Positions 35,933 to 44,448 of a stretch of DNA of 64,000 nt are shown here, in pieces. The translations under genes and the position numbers were made by a program. Source of the DNA: Serinicoccus chungangensis (lineage in GTDB: Bacteria; Actinomycetota; Actinomycetes; Actinomycetales; Dermatophilaceae); contig NZ_LQBL01000028.1 of assembly GCF_001483745.1 (NCBI RefSeq), positions 600,379-664,378 of the forward strand. The letters are read 5' to 3'. Position 1 is the stretch's first letter. The number at the start of each line of letters is the position of its first letter. The notes under the pieces are model-generated. The model was not told the DNA's origin and made no database searches. It saw nothing but the letters and a program-made list of their open reading frames with translations.

Positions 35933-36172
35933 CGGGACGTCCGGGCCCCCACCCGGCGGGCCAGGGCGTCGTGGTACCTCGCCGCCGCCGTGGTGCCGGG
36001 CGTCACCGACGAGGTCCCCCACGGCCCCGGACCCGTCACCGTACCGCGGACCGGGTGCGAGGACGTCGATCCCGCCCACCGGGTGCTTGTCGATGCCAGT
36101 GGTGCGCGGCGTGCCGGGGTCGTGCCTGGGCCGGGCGAGGTTGGTGGAGCGGATGCGACCCGGCCCGGTCAT
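35929..36172 (-). pseudogene. Scar of a MOSC-domain protein gene with internal deletion
   Basis: An ATG at 36172 overlaps the GltS-like stop (ATGA). The first 62 or so codons read like the N-terminus of a MOSC-domain protein: GTPRTTGIDKHPVGGIDV, LAPGP, and GDGSGAVGDLVGDARHHGG. After HHGG the frame is lost. In another frame the last 17 codons ([17 protein letters not shown]) end at a TAG at 35931-35929, sharing CTAG with the accE stop. The whole piece is 244 bp, while MOSC proteins of this kind need about 600 or more, so the middle has been lost. The family call rests on motif recall. Confidence 0.6.
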
Positions 36173-37638
36173 GTGGTGACGGCGTCGACGCCGTCGGCCC
36201 CCTTCTCCTGCAGCTCGCGTCGTTCGGCGTCGGCCCGGGGGCGGAAGTAGAACCACCCGGTGCCGAGGGCGACCAGGAACAGCGCGAGCATGACCGAGAA
36301 GAGCGGCCACGGACCGGTGAGGGCGATGACGGGCACGGCGAGCGCCGTGACGAGCCCGCCGCCGAAGAACGGCTCGAAGACCAGCTGCTTGTAGCCGAAC
36401 GCCTCGAAGGCCGGGCTCTCCGCGTCCGGGTCGGTGATCCGCATGAGGATCAGCCCGGTGGCGGTGACCCCCATGGACTGGCCGAAGTCGCCGATGCCGC
36501 GCTCGAACCAGTAGCGGCCGATGATCCGCGGGGCGAACCACAGGAACAGCCCCACGTTGAGCGCGATGCCGGCCACGGCCAGCAGCAGGAACGAGCCGAT
36601 GTTGGAGCCGATGGCCTCCAGCGAGAGCGTGCCGATCGCCGCCACGATGAGGAAGTCGAGGGCCCAGCCCTGGATGCGGAGCATGATCTGGTGGTCGATG
36701 AGGTGGTCGACGCCGAGCGCCGCCGCGACGGCCTGGATGGCCACGCCGCCGAGCAGCGCCAGCGGGAAGAGCGGGACGAAGGCGAAGATCTCCAGGGGCG
36801 TGTCGCCGTTGATCATCACGCTGGAGTAGGTCTGCGACTCCACCCACCGCAGCGCCTCGAGGAAGAGCCACCCGATGAGGATCGCCACCGCCACCAGCGC
36901 CATGTGCAGCGACAGCGGCTCCACCGAGGAGGGGCGGCTGGTCATGGTGCCGGCGGGGTAGTACTCGTCCTTGCGGAACAGCCCCTTCTGCTCCTCGACC
37001 GAGGCCTGGACGTCGCCCTTGAGGATCTCGGTGCGCCCCGTCCGCACCCCCCAGTTGATGAGCGCGATGCCGATGACCACACCGGCGACGATGCCGACGG
37101 TGGCCAGGCCGACCGCGAGGTCGGCGCCCTCGCCGTAGCCGAGGTCCTCGAGCACCGGGCGCATGCCCGCCGCGGTGCCGTGGCCTCCCTCGAAGCCCAT
37201 CTCGATGAGGGCCCCGACCATCGGCTCGGCGGCCAGTAGCGGCACCAGGATCAGCGCGGCCAGGAGCAGGCCGACGACGTACTGGCCGGACCCCATCGCC
37301 ACACCCAGGGCCAGCTGCGGCCCGACGAGCTTGCCGGCGCGCCGCGGGGTGGGCAGGTCCTGGCCGAGGAACATCGTGGCGAAGACGACGCTGATGAGCA
37401 GGCCCGGCAGGGCGGTCCACACGTCGAGCATCGGCTCGGTGAAGAGCCCGTTCTCACCGACCGGGCCACCGACCCGGCCCAGCACCTGCGGGCCGAGGAG
37501 CAGGATGAGGAAGCCCCCGATGATCGAGCTGGGCAGGAAGAGCTTCTGCACCCATCCCACCTTGACCCTCACCACCTTGCCGAGGAGCAGGAAGAGCCCC
37601 AGCACGAGGAGCGCGAATCCGATCTGGTCTGCGGACAT
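36169..37638 (-). CDS. Sodium/glutamate symporter-like (GltS family) membrane transporter
   Basis: 489 residues with about ten to twelve membrane helices. The re-entrant loop GFEGGHGTAAGM in the first half and SMGVTATGLILMRI in the second correspond to the inverted-repeat pore loops of GltS carriers. Likely takes up glutamate or a related dicarboxylate with sodium; substrate not proven. GGGAGGA lies 6 nt upstream of ATG 37638. A longer-than-usual cytoplasmic insert occurs near 190-235. The stop overlaps the MOSC remnant start. Confidence 0.8.
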   Translation of the reverse strand: MSADQIGFALLVLGLFLLLGKVVRVKVGWVQKLFLPSSIIGGFLILLLGPQVLGRVGGPVGENGLFTEPMLDVWTALPGLLISVVFATMFLGQDLPTPRRAGKLVGPQLALGVAMGSGQYVVGLLLAALILVPLLAAEPMVGALIEMGFEGGHGTAAGMRPVLEDLGYGEGADLAVGLATVGIVAGVVIGIALINWGVRTGRTEILKGDVQASVEEQKGLFRKDEYYPAGTMTSRPSSVEPLSLHMALVAVAILIGWLFLEALRWVESQTYSSVMINGDTPLEIFAFVPLFPLALLGGVAIQAVAAALGVDHLIDHQIMLRIQGWALDFLIVAAIGTLSLEAIGSNIGSFLLLAVAGIALNVGLFLWFAPRIIGRYWFERGIGDFGQSMGVTATGLILMRITDPDAESPAFEAFGYKQLVFEPFFGGGLVTALAVPVIALTGPWPLFSVMLALFLVALGTGWFYFRPRADAERRELQEKGADGVDAVTT

Positions 37639-37714
37639 GGCCGTCCTCCCTCAGTCTGATGGTGCGGTCACCCTGGCACAGGTTCGTCCGCCACCGCCAG
37701 CGACCGGCCGAGGT

Positions 37715-38524
37715 TCAGCCGGACGCGCTGCCCCGGGTGGCCACCGCGAAGACCCGCCGGAAGGGCAGCACCACCCCCGCGTCGGTGCGCGGGTATGCCG
37801 CGCGCAGGGCCGCGCGGAGCTCGTCGGCGAAGCCCTCGCGCAGGCCCGGCGGCAGGGCCTGCCGCGTGGGACGGGCCCCGGTGGCGCTGACCCAGGTGAA
37901 GACCGGGTCGGGGTCCTCGCCGGCGGGGTCGAGGACGTGCAGGTAGGTGGTCTCCCAGGCGTCCACCTCGCACCCGGCTGCGGACAGCACCCGCAGGTAG
38001 TCGGCCGGGTCGTGGGCGGACGGGCTCGCGACCCCGGCGAGGTGCGCGGCATACCGGGGCTGCGCCGCCAGCTCCCGCCTCAGCGTGTGGCTGGGCTCGC
38101 CCATGTTGCCGGGCACCGTCATCGCGAGGACCCCGCCGGGGCGCAGCCGGCCGACCAGGTCCGGCAGCAGGGCGAGGTGCCCGGGGACCCACTGCAGGGT
38201 GGCGGTGGTGACCAGCAGGTCGACCTCCCCCTCGTCCGGGCCGCCCCGTGCCCAGTCGACGAGGTCGCCCACCTCTGCGCGGGCAGATCCGGCCCCGGCC
38301 GTGTCCCTGGCCGCGGCCACCATCTCCGGCGAGGAGTCCAGGCCGAGCACGTCGGCGCCCGGCCACCGGTCGGCCAGCCAGCGCACGCCGTGCCCCGGAC
38401 CGCACCCCAGGTCGACGACGCGTCGTGGCTGCAGCTCGGGCACCCGGGCCATGAGCTCGGCGAAGGGCCGGTCCCGCTCGGCGGCGTACCGCGTGTAGTG
38501 GCCCGGGTCCCAGCCGGCGCTCAT
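37715..38524 (-). CDS. tam: Trans-aconitate 2-methyltransferase-like SAM methyltransferase
   Basis: 269-residue class I methyltransferase: SAM motif VVDLGCGPGHGVRWLADRWPG, LGLDSSPEMVAAA, ATLQWVPGHLALLPDLVGRLRPGG, AMTVPGNMGEPSHTLRRE, and VFTWVSATGARP at the C-terminal region. The pattern WDPGHYTRYAAER at the start and PxHxxLR matches Tam, which esterifies trans-aconitate. Coupled to the upstream membrane protein gene by an ATGA overlap. Confidence 0.85.
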   Translation of the reverse strand: MSAGWDPGHYTRYAAERDRPFAELMARVPELQPRRVVDLGCGPGHGVRWLADRWPGADVLGLDSSPEMVAAARDTAGAGSARAEVGDLVDWARGGPDEGEVDLLVTTATLQWVPGHLALLPDLVGRLRPGGVLAMTVPGNMGEPSHTLRRELAAQPRYAAHLAGVASPSAHDPADYLRVLSAAGCEVDAWETTYLHVLDPAGEDPDPVFTWVSATGARPTRQALPPGLREGFADELRAALRAAYPRTDAGVVLPFRRVFAVATRGSASG

Positions 38525-39564
38525 GACGGGCCCTCCACGCCGTCGCCGTCGCCGTGGCTGTCGCTGCGCTCCCGCGCCCGCAGCGCGCGGTAGACGGCCC
38601 GGACCCCGACCGCCCGCTCCAGCTCGTCGGTGACGACCGAGAAGAACTGGTGCCGGTAGGTGTCGTCGGTGACCGCGCTGACGATGAAGTAGAGCCCGGA
38701 GAACGAGGCGAGGAACAGCGAGACCTTGACCAGCTCGACCGAGACGCTGCCGAGGTAGGGCACGTGGCGGGTCTGCTCCAGACCGGTCCAGTTCAGCTGG
38801 GTCTGCTGCTGCATGATGATCGACCCGAAGACGAGCAGGAACACGAAGACGGCCACGATGAGCGCCACGACCTGCACCAGCTGGATGAGCAGCAGGGCGA
38901 TGATGAGGTTCCACCGCTCGAAGCCGGTGACGCGGGCGTAGGACGCCGCGTCCACCCCCGGGTCGGCGGCGAGCCGGGCCTGCGTGGACTCCATGGGCGT
39001 GCCCCGGCAGGCCCGTTCCAGGAACGCCTCGTCCACCGCGTCGTCGGCCTTGTCGACCTCCTCCGGCAGCCGGATGAGCTGGAACACCACGCCCACGCCG
39101 AGCAGCAGCAGGACGACGAGCCAGTGCGTGGTGAAGGGCAGGCTGGCGCTCATCTCCCACGCCTCGGCGTTGATGAAGAGGAAGGCCACGAAGAGCAGCA
39201 GCAGCGGCAGCGCCCGCATGGCGGTCCCGACCAGGAGCGGGACGCTCGTCACCGTGCGGCGCAGCGCGAAGGTGAGGATGGGGCGCGCGTGCAGGGCGGT
39301 CGAGGCGTACCACAGCACCGCGAGGACGAGCAGCGTCAGCCACACCGCCGGCGCCGCGCTGACCGTCTGCGAGACCCACCCGAGCGCCCCGCCGAGCGCC
39401 GCGGTCACGACGACCACGAGCAGGCCGACGGGCACGAGGTGGCGGGGCCGCAGCGCGGCCCGGGCCGCCGCCCGCTCGGCCGGCACGAAGTAGGACAGCC
39501 CGTGCGCGAGGAACCAGCGCTCGGTCTCGCGACGCGGGTCGGCGGGGCGGGGTCGGCGGGGCAC
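38521..39564 (-). CDS. Uncharacterised actinobacterial multi-pass membrane protein
   Basis: 347 residues with about eight hydrophobic segments. The first, at about 45-65, follows FLAHGLSYFVPAERAAARA; later ones include LIIALLLIQLVQVVALIVAVFVFLLVFGSII. The charged loops contain RLPEEVDKADDAVDEAFLERAC. No recognised domain, so no function is proposed. GTG 39564 is chosen because TACCCT lies 6 nt upstream. Divergent from the DUF885 gene with 54 bp between starts, and coupled to tam. Confidence 0.7.
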   Translation of the reverse strand: MPRRPRPADPRRETERWFLAHGLSYFVPAERAAARAALRPRHLVPVGLLVVVVTAALGGALGWVSQTVSAAPAVWLTLLVLAVLWYASTALHARPILTFALRRTVTSVPLLVGTAMRALPLLLLFVAFLFINAEAWEMSASLPFTTHWLVVLLLLGVGVVFQLIRLPEEVDKADDAVDEAFLERACRGTPMESTQARLAADPGVDAASYARVTGFERWNLIIALLLIQLVQVVALIVAVFVFLLVFGSIIMQQQTQLNWTGLEQTRHVPYLGSVSVELVKVSLFLASFSGLYFIVSAVTDDTYRHQFFSVVTDELERAVGVRAVYRALRARERSDSHGDGDGVEGPS

Positions 39565-39570
39565 GAGCAC

Positions 39571-39576
39571 AGGGTA
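39571..39576 (-). promoter_or_regulatory. -10 box of the membrane protein-tam unit (TACCCT)
   Basis: Ends 6 nt before GTG 39564. Confidence 0.55.
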
Positions 39577-39606
39577 TGCGTGGGGTGGCCGCCCGCCGGT
39601 GCGCGG

Positions 39607-39612
39607 TAGGTT
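39607..39612 (+). promoter_or_regulatory. -10 box of the DUF885 gene (TAGGTT)
   Basis: Ends 6 nt before GTG 39619; divergent from the membrane protein promoter 30 bp away. Confidence 0.55.
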
Positions 39613-39618
39613 GCGGGG

Positions 39619-41304
39619 GTGACCACGCAGAGCCGCACCGCCACCGACATCGACCGCATCGCCGAGGCGCACCTGGACGCCACGGTGGCGCTCAGCCCGC
39701 TCGAGGCGACCTACCTGGGCGTGACCGGTCGGGACGCCGAGATCGACGACCTGTCGCTGGACGGGCTGCGGGCCCAGCGGGAGCAGGCGGCCGCCACGCT
39801 GGCCGCCCTGGAGGGCGCCCGGCCGGTCGACGACACCGACCGGGTCACCGTGGCGGCGCTGCGCGAGCGGCTCGGCCTGGAGGTCGAGCTCGCGGACCTC
39901 GTCCTGTCCGGACGGGCCCCGGTGGAGCTCAACGTCATCGCCTCGGCACCGCAGGCGGTGCGCGACATCTTCGACCTCATGCCCAAGGACACCGAGGAGC
40001 AGTGGGAGACGGTCGTCGCCCGGTTGCGCGCGGTGCCGGAGGCCCTGCGGCAGTACTCCTCCGCCCTCGCCTGGTCCGCCGGCCAGGGCCAAGTGCCGCC
40101 TGTGCGGCAGGTGCGCGCCGTCGCCGCGCAGTGCCGCGACCAGGCCGGTGACACCGCGAGCAGCTTCGACGCCCTCACCGGCGAGGCGAGCGACCAGCCC
40201 GAGCCGCTGCGCGCCGACCTCGCGGAGGCGGTGGCCGGCGCCAAGGCGGCCTTCGGCGAGCTCGCGGCATACCTCACCGGGGAGCTGGAGCCCCGCGCGC
40301 CCGAGTCGGACGCGTGCGGCCAGGAGCGCTACCGGCTCCACTCGCGCAGCTTCCTCGGGGCGGACATCGACCTCGAGGAGACCTACCGGTGGGGCCAGGA
40401 GGAGCTCGCCCGCATCACCCGGCTCATGGAGGAGACGGCCGAGCAGATCCGGCCGGGCGCCAGCGTCGACGAGGCGGTCGCCCTCCTGGACGCCGACCCG
40501 GCGTACGCCCTGGAGGGGACCGAGGCGCTGCGCGGATGGATGCAGGTCAAGGCGGACGAGGCGGTGCGTGAGCTGGCCGGCACGCAGTTCGACGTGCCGG
40601 AGCCGGTGCGGCGCATCGAGTGCATGATCGCGCCCAGCCAGACCGGGGGGATCTACTACACCGGGCCCAGCGAGGACTTCAGCCGTCCGGGCCGGATGTG
40701 GTGGTCGGTGCCCCAGGGGGTGACCCGCTTCTCCACCTGGCGCGAGCTCACCACCGTCTACCACGAGGGGGTCCCGGGCCACCACCTGCAGATCGCGCAG
40801 ACCGTCTACCGCTCCGAGCTGCTCAACCGCTGGCGGCGCCTGGCGTCCTGGACCTCCGGCCACGGGGAGGGCTGGGCACTCTACGCCGAGTGGCTCATGG
40901 CCGACCTGGGTCACATGGACGACCCGGGCAACCGGATGGGCCTGCTCGGCGGGCAGTCGCTGCGGGCGGCCCGGGTGGTCATCGACATCGGGGTGCACTG
41001 CGGGTTCGAGGCACCGGCCGAGGTCGGCGGCGGTGAGTGGACCTACGACAAGGCGTGGCGGTTCCTCACGGCGCACGCGCCCGAGAACGAGGAGTCCCTG
41101 CGCTTCGAGCTGGACCGCTACCTCGGCTGGCCCGGGCAGGCCCCGAGCTACAAGATCGGTGAGCGGCTGTGGCTGGAGCTGCGGGAGGAGTGCCGGCGCC
41201 GGGAGGGTGACGCCTTCGACCTCCAGGCCTTCCACCGGCGGACGCTGGACATCGGGGGCGTCGGCCTGGACACCCTGCGTGCGGCGGTCCTCGGCGAGCT
41301 GTGA
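39619..41304 (+). CDS. DUF885 family zinc metallopeptidase-like protein
   Basis: 561-residue cytoplasmic protein of the DUF885 family. The zinc site HEGVPGHHLQ begins at H382/E383, and a downstream Glu ligand is likely in GHGEGWALYAEWL. IYYTGPSEDFSRPG and ETYRWGQEEL are family features. Members are thought to be peptidases; substrate unknown. A GNAT gene is coupled through a GTGA overlap. Confidence 0.88.
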   Translation: MTTQSRTATDIDRIAEAHLDATVALSPLEATYLGVTGRDAEIDDLSLDGLRAQREQAAATLAALEGARPVDDTDRVTVAALRERLGLEVELADLVLSGRAPVELNVIASAPQAVRDIFDLMPKDTEEQWETVVARLRAVPEALRQYSSALAWSAGQGQVPPVRQVRAVAAQCRDQAGDTASSFDALTGEASDQPEPLRADLAEAVAGAKAAFGELAAYLTGELEPRAPESDACGQERYRLHSRSFLGADIDLEETYRWGQEELARITRLMEETAEQIRPGASVDEAVALLDADPAYALEGTEALRGWMQVKADEAVRELAGTQFDVPEPVRRIECMIAPSQTGGIYYTGPSEDFSRPGRMWWSVPQGVTRFSTWRELTTVYHEGVPGHHLQIAQTVYRSELLNRWRRLASWTSGHGEGWALYAEWLMADLGHMDDPGNRMGLLGGQSLRAARVVIDIGVHCGFEAPAEVGGGEWTYDKAWRFLTAHAPENEESLRFELDRYLGWPGQAPSYKIGERLWLELREECRRREGDAFDLQAFHRRTLDIGGVGLDTLRAAVLGEL

Positions 41305-41888
41305 GCCCCACCGGTCGGTCCCCCGTGCGGGTCACCTCCCGCCTGGTGCTCCGGGGCTTCAGCGACGCCGACCGGGAGCCCTTCGCCGTGATGAACGCCG
41401 ACCCCGAGGTGACGCGCTACCTGCAGGGCCCGATGAGCCGCGAGCGCTCGGACGCCTTCGTCGACCGCATCGACTCCTGCTGGTCCGGGCGCGGCTACGG
41501 GCTGTGGGCGCTGGAGCACCGGGACACCGGTGACTTCCTGGGCTACACCGGGCTGTGGCCCGCGGGCTTCCTGCCCTCGGGGCCCGCCGTCGAGGTGGGG
41601 TGGCGGCTGGCGCGGTCGGCGTGGGGCCACGGGTTCGCCTCCGAGGCGGCCAGGGAGACGCTGCGGTTCGGCTTCACCGAGGTGGGACTGCCGGAGATCG
41701 TGTCCTTCACCCCGGCCGTCAACACACCCTCGCTGCGGGTCATGGCCGCGATCGGACTGGTGCGCGACCCCGGCCGGGACTTCGACCACCCCCGGGTGGA
41801 CGCCACGGCATACCCCGAGCTGGTGCGGCACCTCGTCCACGCCCTCGACGCCTCCGTGTGGCGGGCCGGCGCGGACGACAGCGGCTGA
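41301..41888 (+). CDS. GNAT acetyltransferase, RimJ/RimL type
   Basis: 195 residues with the RimL-like order: TSRLVLRGFSDADREPFAVMNADPEVTRYL, EVGWRLARSAWGHGFASEAARETL (acetyl-CoA loop), IVSFTPAVNTPSLRVMAAIGLVRD. Acts on an unknown amino group. GTG 41301 overlaps the DUF885 stop, so the two are one transcript. Confidence 0.85.
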   Translation: MSPTGRSPVRVTSRLVLRGFSDADREPFAVMNADPEVTRYLQGPMSRERSDAFVDRIDSCWSGRGYGLWALEHRDTGDFLGYTGLWPAGFLPSGPAVEVGWRLARSAWGHGFASEAARETLRFGFTEVGLPEIVSFTPAVNTPSLRVMAAIGLVRDPGRDFDHPRVDATAYPELVRHLVHALDASVWRAGADDSG

Positions 41889-41894
41889 GCCCGG

Positions 41895-41935
41895 CGCACC
41901 ACGGATCCCACCGGCCACACGCGCCCCGTGGTGCG
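41895..41935. terminator. 10-bp inverted repeat after the GNAT gene
   Basis: CGCACCACGG (41895-41904) pairs perfectly with CCGTGGTGCG (41926-41935) across 21 nt. Lying just past the GNAT stop it could end that transcript, though there is no U-tract. Confidence 0.4.
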
Positions 41936-41990
41936 GGGAAACGTGCGGATGACGGGTATATACCCCCCGCACCGGTGAACGTCCCCGCAC
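41931..41990. promoter_or_regulatory. Nested dyad with GGGTATATACCC upstream of maf
   Basis: GTGCGGGG (41931-41938) and CCCCGCAC (41983-41990) enclose a perfect 12-bp palindrome GGGTATATACCC (41954-41965) almost at their centre; GTGCGG and CCGCAC repeat nearer the middle. The AT-rich core is exceptional for this window. Probable operator or cruciform; regulator unknown. Confidence 0.5.
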
Positions 41991-42049
41991 GACCGGGCTG
42001 CCGTGACGGGTGTGGCCCGTGGGACGTCGCCGCGGTCGGCCGACGCCGG

Positions 42050-42055
42050 TAGGCT
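42050..42055 (+). promoter_or_regulatory. -10 box of maf (TAGGCT)
   Basis: Ends 7 nt before GTG 42063. Confidence 0.55.
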
Positions 42056-42062
42056 CCCGTCC

Positions 42063-42707
42063 GTGATCCCCCTCGTGCTCGCCTCCGCCTCGCCTGCCCG
42101 CCTCACCACCCTCTCGCGGGCCGGCGTGTCCCCCGAGGTCATCGTGTCCGGGGTGGACGAGGAGGCGGCCCTGGCGGCGGCGCAGGAGCGGCACGGGGAG
42201 CTGGAGGCCGCCGACGTCGCGCTGACCCTCGCCCGGGCCAAGGCCGAGCAGGTCAGCCGCGAGCACGGCGTGGACGCCCTCGTCCTGGGGTGCGACTCGG
42301 TGCTGGAGCTGGACGGGCAGGTCTTCGGCAAGCCGCACTCCTCGCAGGTCGCGGTGGAGCGCTGGCAGACCATGCGCGGACGGTCGGGCACGCTGCACAC
42401 CGGGCACTGGCTCGTCGACGACCGCGAGGGCGGGGCGGGCTCCTCGCCCGGGACCGGGGCCACGCTCGGCGCGACCGCGTCCACCGTCGTCCACTTCGCC
42501 GACCTCAGCGACGCCGAGATCGCCTACTACGTCGGCACCGGCGAGCCGCTGCAGGTGGCCGGCGGGTTCACCGTCGACGGCCTCGGCGGTCCTTATGTGC
42601 GGGGCATCGAGGGCGACTACCACGCGGTGGTCGGCGTCAGCCTGCCGCTGCTGCGCGAGCTGCTGGGGCAGCTGGGCGTCGCCTGGCACGAGCTGCTGGA
42701 CCGCTGA
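42063..42707 (+). CDS. maf: Maf-family nucleoside triphosphate pyrophosphatase
   Basis: 214 residues: LVLASASPARLTTL phosphate-binding start, AKAEQVS, LGCDSVLELDGQVFGKP (catalytic Asp), TGEPLQVAGGFTVDGLGG, and IEGDYHAVVGVSLPLL. Hydrolyses non-canonical or modified NTPs. It carries a Gly-rich insert near 125-140 (GGAGSSPGTG). The accDE-maf association parallels Rv3280-Rv3282, although several genes intervene here. Confidence 0.92.
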   Translation: MIPLVLASASPARLTTLSRAGVSPEVIVSGVDEEAALAAAQERHGELEAADVALTLARAKAEQVSREHGVDALVLGCDSVLELDGQVFGKPHSSQVAVERWQTMRGRSGTLHTGHWLVDDREGGAGSSPGTGATLGATASTVVHFADLSDAEIAYYVGTGEPLQVAGGFTVDGLGGPYVRGIEGDYHAVVGVSLPLLRELLGQLGVAWHELLDR

Positions 42708-42725
42708 CCCCGGCCCGCGGGCCGC

Positions 42726-43853
42726 TCAGGCGTCGTAGTCGATGGTGACCTCCTCGGTCACCGGGTGCGACTGGCACATGAGGCGGTAACCGCGCTCGAC
42801 CTCGTCCGGCTCGAGGGCGTAGTTGCGCTCCATCCGCACCTCCCCGTCGACGACCTTGGCGCGGCAGGTGCCGCACACGCCGCCGGTGCAGGAGAAGGGG
42901 GCGTCCGGCCGCTCCCGCAGGGTGGCCGCCAGGATGGTCTCCGCGGCGCTGGCCATCGGCACGGTGGTGGTGCGCCCGTCCAGCGTGACGGTGGCGACCG
43001 CCTCCGGGGGGGCGCCCGGGTCGCGGGGCGTCGCGTCCTCGTCCGGGGTGGTGACCGGCGCGCCGTCCCCGTCCACGTGGAAAATCTCGTGGTGGACGTG
43101 CTCGGCGTCCACGCCGCGCTCGGCGAGGACCTGCTGCACGGTCTCCACCATCCCGAACGGCCCGCAGAGGTACCACTCGTCCACCTGGTCCTCCGGGACG
43201 AAGGTGGCCATGAGCTGCTCGACCTTGTCGCGGTCGATGCGGCCGGTGAGCAGCTCGGCGTCCTGCGGTTCGCGGGACAGGACGTTGAGCAGGGTGAACC
43301 GCTGCGGGAAGCGGTTCTTGAGGTCCATGAGCTCCTCCAGGAACATCACCGAGTCGGTCCGGCGGTTGCCGAAGACGAGGGTGGCCCGGGAGTGCGGCTC
43401 CTCCTCCAGCGCGGTGGTGAGCAGGGAGAGCACCGGGGTGATCCCGGACCCGGCGGCGACGCCCACGTGGTGCTTGGTCGCGGTCGGCTCGGTCGGGCAG
43501 ACGAAGGACCCCATGGGGGTCATGACCTGCAGGGTGTCCCCGGGCTGCACGTGCTCGTTGAGCCAGCTCGACATCAGGCCGCCGGGGACCGTCGCGGCGG
43601 CCACCCGGACCTCACCGGTCTCCCGGGAGCGTCCCCGGGAGATGCAGCAGGAGTAGGAGCGCCGCACGTCCTGGCCCTCGATCGTGGCCCGCACGGTGAG
43701 GTGCTGGCCGGGCTCGAAGGCGAACTCCTCGCGCAGGTCCTCGGGGATCGCGAAGCTCAGAGCGATCGCCTCGTCGGTGAGGCGGTCCACCCGGCTCACC
43801 GTGAGGTCGTGGAACCTCGCGCGACGCCGCGTCGGCTGCTGGATCAGGCTCAT
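42726..43853 (-). CDS. paaE: Phenylacetyl-CoA epoxidase reductase subunit PaaE
   Basis: 375-residue NADPH/FAD oxidoreductase with C-terminal plant-type [2Fe-2S] ferredoxin. N-terminal FAD part has RRSYSCCIS and PGGLMSSWLNEHVQPGD; NAD part GVAAGSGITPVLSLL and WYLCGPFGMV; cluster ligands CTGGVCGTCRAKV plus a late Cys in LMCQSHP. It delivers electrons to PaaABCD's di-iron subunit. GAGGAG precedes the ATG by 4 nt; 64 bp separate it from paaD. Confidence 0.94.
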   Translation of the reverse strand: MSLIQQPTRRRARFHDLTVSRVDRLTDEAIALSFAIPEDLREEFAFEPGQHLTVRATIEGQDVRRSYSCCISRGRSRETGEVRVAAATVPGGLMSSWLNEHVQPGDTLQVMTPMGSFVCPTEPTATKHHVGVAAGSGITPVLSLLTTALEEEPHSRATLVFGNRRTDSVMFLEELMDLKNRFPQRFTLLNVLSREPQDAELLTGRIDRDKVEQLMATFVPEDQVDEWYLCGPFGMVETVQQVLAERGVDAEHVHHEIFHVDGDGAPVTTPDEDATPRDPGAPPEAVATVTLDGRTTTVPMASAAETILAATLRERPDAPFSCTGGVCGTCRAKVVDGEVRMERNYALEPDEVERGYRLMCQSHPVTEEVTIDYDA

Positions 43854-43917
43854 GGGTCTCCTCGGGGTCTGAGGCGTCGCCCCGGCTGCGGGGTGCCGGG
43901 GCGGTGCCCCGGGCGGT

Positions 43918-44448
43918 CTACAGGGTCTTGAACTCGTCGAAGGGCTCGCGGCAGGTACGGCACCGGCGCAGCGCCTTGCAGGCGGTCGACCCGAACCGGG
44001 CGACCTCCTCGGTGTCGTCGGACCCGCACTGCGGGCAGGTGACGACCCGCAGCTGCAGCCCGACGGGCACCGGCCCCGGAGGCGCGGAGTGCGCCCGCTC
44101 CCCGGTGGGCGGGGCGATCCCGAAGCGGCGCAGCTTGTCCCGGCCCTCCTCGCTCATCCAGTCCGTCGTCCAGGCCGGGGACAGCCGGGTGACGACCTCG
44201 ACCGGTATGCCGTGGGACCGGCCGGCCTCGACGACCGCGTCGGCCATGGCGTGCATCGCCGGGCAGCCGGAGTAGGTGGGGGTGATGGTCACCCGCATCC
44301 CGGGGTGCCCGTCGACCTCGGCCGTCTCGACCGCGCGGAGGACACCGAGGTCGTCGATGGTGATGACCGGGATCTCCGGGTCGGGGACGGCGCGCATGTC
44401 CTGCTCCACCCGGGCGACCAGGTCGGGGTCCAGCACCACGGTCCTCAC
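43918..44448 (-). CDS. paaD: Phenylacetyl-CoA epoxidase assembly subunit PaaD
   Basis: 176 residues: MIP18-type domain with VPDPEIPVITIDDLGVLR and TPTYSGCPAMHAM, then a C-terminal zinc-binding tail CPQCGSD ... CKALRRCRTC. Thought to help metal-site assembly of the epoxidase. GTG 44448 overlaps the paaC stop. Gly-Ile-Pro uses the rare ATA codon, forming a GGCATACCG motif copy in coding orientation. Confidence 0.92.
   Translation of the reverse strand: MRTVVLDPDLVARVEQDMRAVPDPEIPVITIDDLGVLRAVETAEVDGHPGMRVTITPTYSGCPAMHAMADAVVEAGRSHGIPVEVVTRLSPAWTTDWMSEEGRDKLRRFGIAPPTGERAHSAPPGPVPVGLQLRVVTCPQCGSDDTEEVARFGSTACKALRRCRTCREPFDEFKTL

Noticed and set aside
35933-36168. Region as ordinary non-coding spacer
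   Set aside because: Minus-strand translation shows MOSC-type residues at the start and a stop-sharing tail at the end, so it is listed as a pseudogene.
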